Below, piece after piece: positions 63,261 through 64,000 of a DNA stretch of 64,000 nt. A program made the position numbers and the translations under genes. The notes beneath the pieces were generated by a model. That model was not told the origin of the DNA. It made no database searches and saw only the letters and a program-made list of their open reading frames with translations. Each line of letters opens with the position of its first letter. The stretch's first letter is position 1. The stretch is from contig JADKIZ010000017.1 in the NCBI GenBank assembly GCA_016722445.1, positions 1-64,000 of the forward strand, written 5' to 3'. Source of the stretch: Flavobacteriales bacterium. Lineage in GTDB: Bacteria; Bacteroidota; Bacteroidia; Flavobacteriales_D; Sanyastnellaceae.

Positions 63261-64000
63261 TTATTGCTTCATCATGCGGCAGACGTATTTTCGGTTTTCC
63301 CCATTCATAACAAAGAAATACATGCCGGTCGACCAATTCGTTGTATCAATCAGATGTCGGCCTTTCATGAAGAAATAACGATCAATGATTTTTCCGTCCG
63401 GTATAGATTATCACAAAGGTAGTTGCAAGGCATATCCATTTGATATTATCCTGAAAAGGATTCGGATAGGCTTCGAATATTTTGTGATCATAACTCAAAT
63501 ATGAATCAAGCATCACAAGCTCACAATCAGTGGTATCAATACATCCATTGAGCGAAATTTCAAGAGCATAAGATCCATTCTCAGTTACCACAAAATCATG
63601 ATCAACCGCATCAGTAATCATTTCATAGTTGTTATTACAATCCAACCATTGGTATAAAGCACCAGAAGTAATGCTACTTAATGTCACCATTGGTTTCAAT
63701 TTCAGCAATGATTTGAGTATAAGCCAAAATGGTTACAACAATACTGTCACAACCATTGATAGCAATGAATTTATCTTCGTACACGCCATCATGGGTATAA
63801 GTAGAATTTCCGACCATGATGGAATCACCCGGACATAAATTGAAGGATTGAGAAGTGCCGATGTCTGGGCATATTGTTTCCAATTTGAAAAGGGCAATAT
63901 CATGTCCACCCACGAGATCATAGAGGATCAAATCATCCCCTTGATCAAAATCAAGCGAACCGCCTACCCATCCACCAACATATACTTCCCCACTTTCAGA
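63261..64000 (-). CDS. T9SS-exported protein, C-terminal part (cut by window edge, frameshifted)
   Basis: Several minus-strand frames carry pieces of one C-terminus. One has a Ca/SprB-like module (SQSFNLCPGDSIMVGNSTY, VYEDKFIAINGCDSIVVTIL). The next contains ALYQWLDCNNNYEMITDAVD and the start of a sorting domain (IFEAYPNPFQDNIKW). A third ends it (GKIIDRYFFMKGRHLIDTTN, GMYFFVMNGENRKYVCRM). At least two or three frameshifts are needed. The YPNPF motif and the final basic tail mark a T9SS type A sorting domain. The N-terminal part lies beyond base 64000. Confidence 0.6.

Overview
The window comes from the chromosome of a member of the Bacteroidota, probably from the Flavobacteriia/Sphingobacteriia side of the phylum. 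The evidence is several large secreted proteins ending in type IX secretion (T9SS) sorting domains, a Gly-Cys/Ser-Cys lipoprotein style, a primary sigma factor of the short Bacteroidota type, a transketolase split into two genes, a MutS2 without an Smr domain, a LytS/LytTR regulator pair with a long periplasmic propeller, and possible TAnnTTTG-type -7 boxes. No T9SS machinery, rRNA, tRNA or CRISPR array was seen.

Layout. 1-4 kb is accessory DNA: a truncated trypsin-like protease, a protein built of octapeptide repeats, a decayed IS1182-type transposase, a membrane/coiled-coil protein and a lipoprotein. Three genes are each followed by a related ~120-130 bp inverted repeat resembling a gene-cassette recombination site. 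The cassette-like run ends in a truncated lipoprotein gene butted against a DUF2306 gene. 4.4-18 kb holds mostly exported proteins (TPR/S41 peptidase-like, collagen-like/FISUMP, T9SS substrates, an AgcS symporter with an unusual extracytoplasmic N-terminus). 18-22 kb carries ribD, gcvT, a glycosyltransferase and an OsmC protein. 22.5-29.7 kb is one 2398-residue T9SS protein with eight nearly identical 92-residue repeats. 30-34 kb has a secreted serine protease and a probable mksF-mksE condensin pair without mksB. 34-38 kb is the LytTR regulator and its kinase. 38.8-39.3 kb and 43.2-43.8 kb are repeat-rich. 39.7-63 kb is mainly housekeeping: transketolase, SPFH protein, rpsA, rpoD, pnp, rpsO, FKBP isomerases, mutS2, methylmalonyl-CoA mutase small subunit and csaA.

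A major caveat is that many otherwise well-conserved genes are interrupted by single-base frameshifts. Examples are rpoD, ribD, the LytTR regulator, its kinase, the mksF candidate, the SPFH protein, a beta-propeller protein and two FKBPs. In several cases one missing base in a homopolymer restores the frame. Because rpoD is essential, sequencing or assembly indels explain these better than mass pseudogenisation. I therefore annotate such genes over their full span and state where the frame breaks.

The most unusual biology is the cassette-like array at the left end, the several independent families of palindromic repeats (one truncates an SPFH gene, another forms a 186 bp hairpin beside ribD), and the condensin subunit pair preceded by two DnaA-box-like sites.
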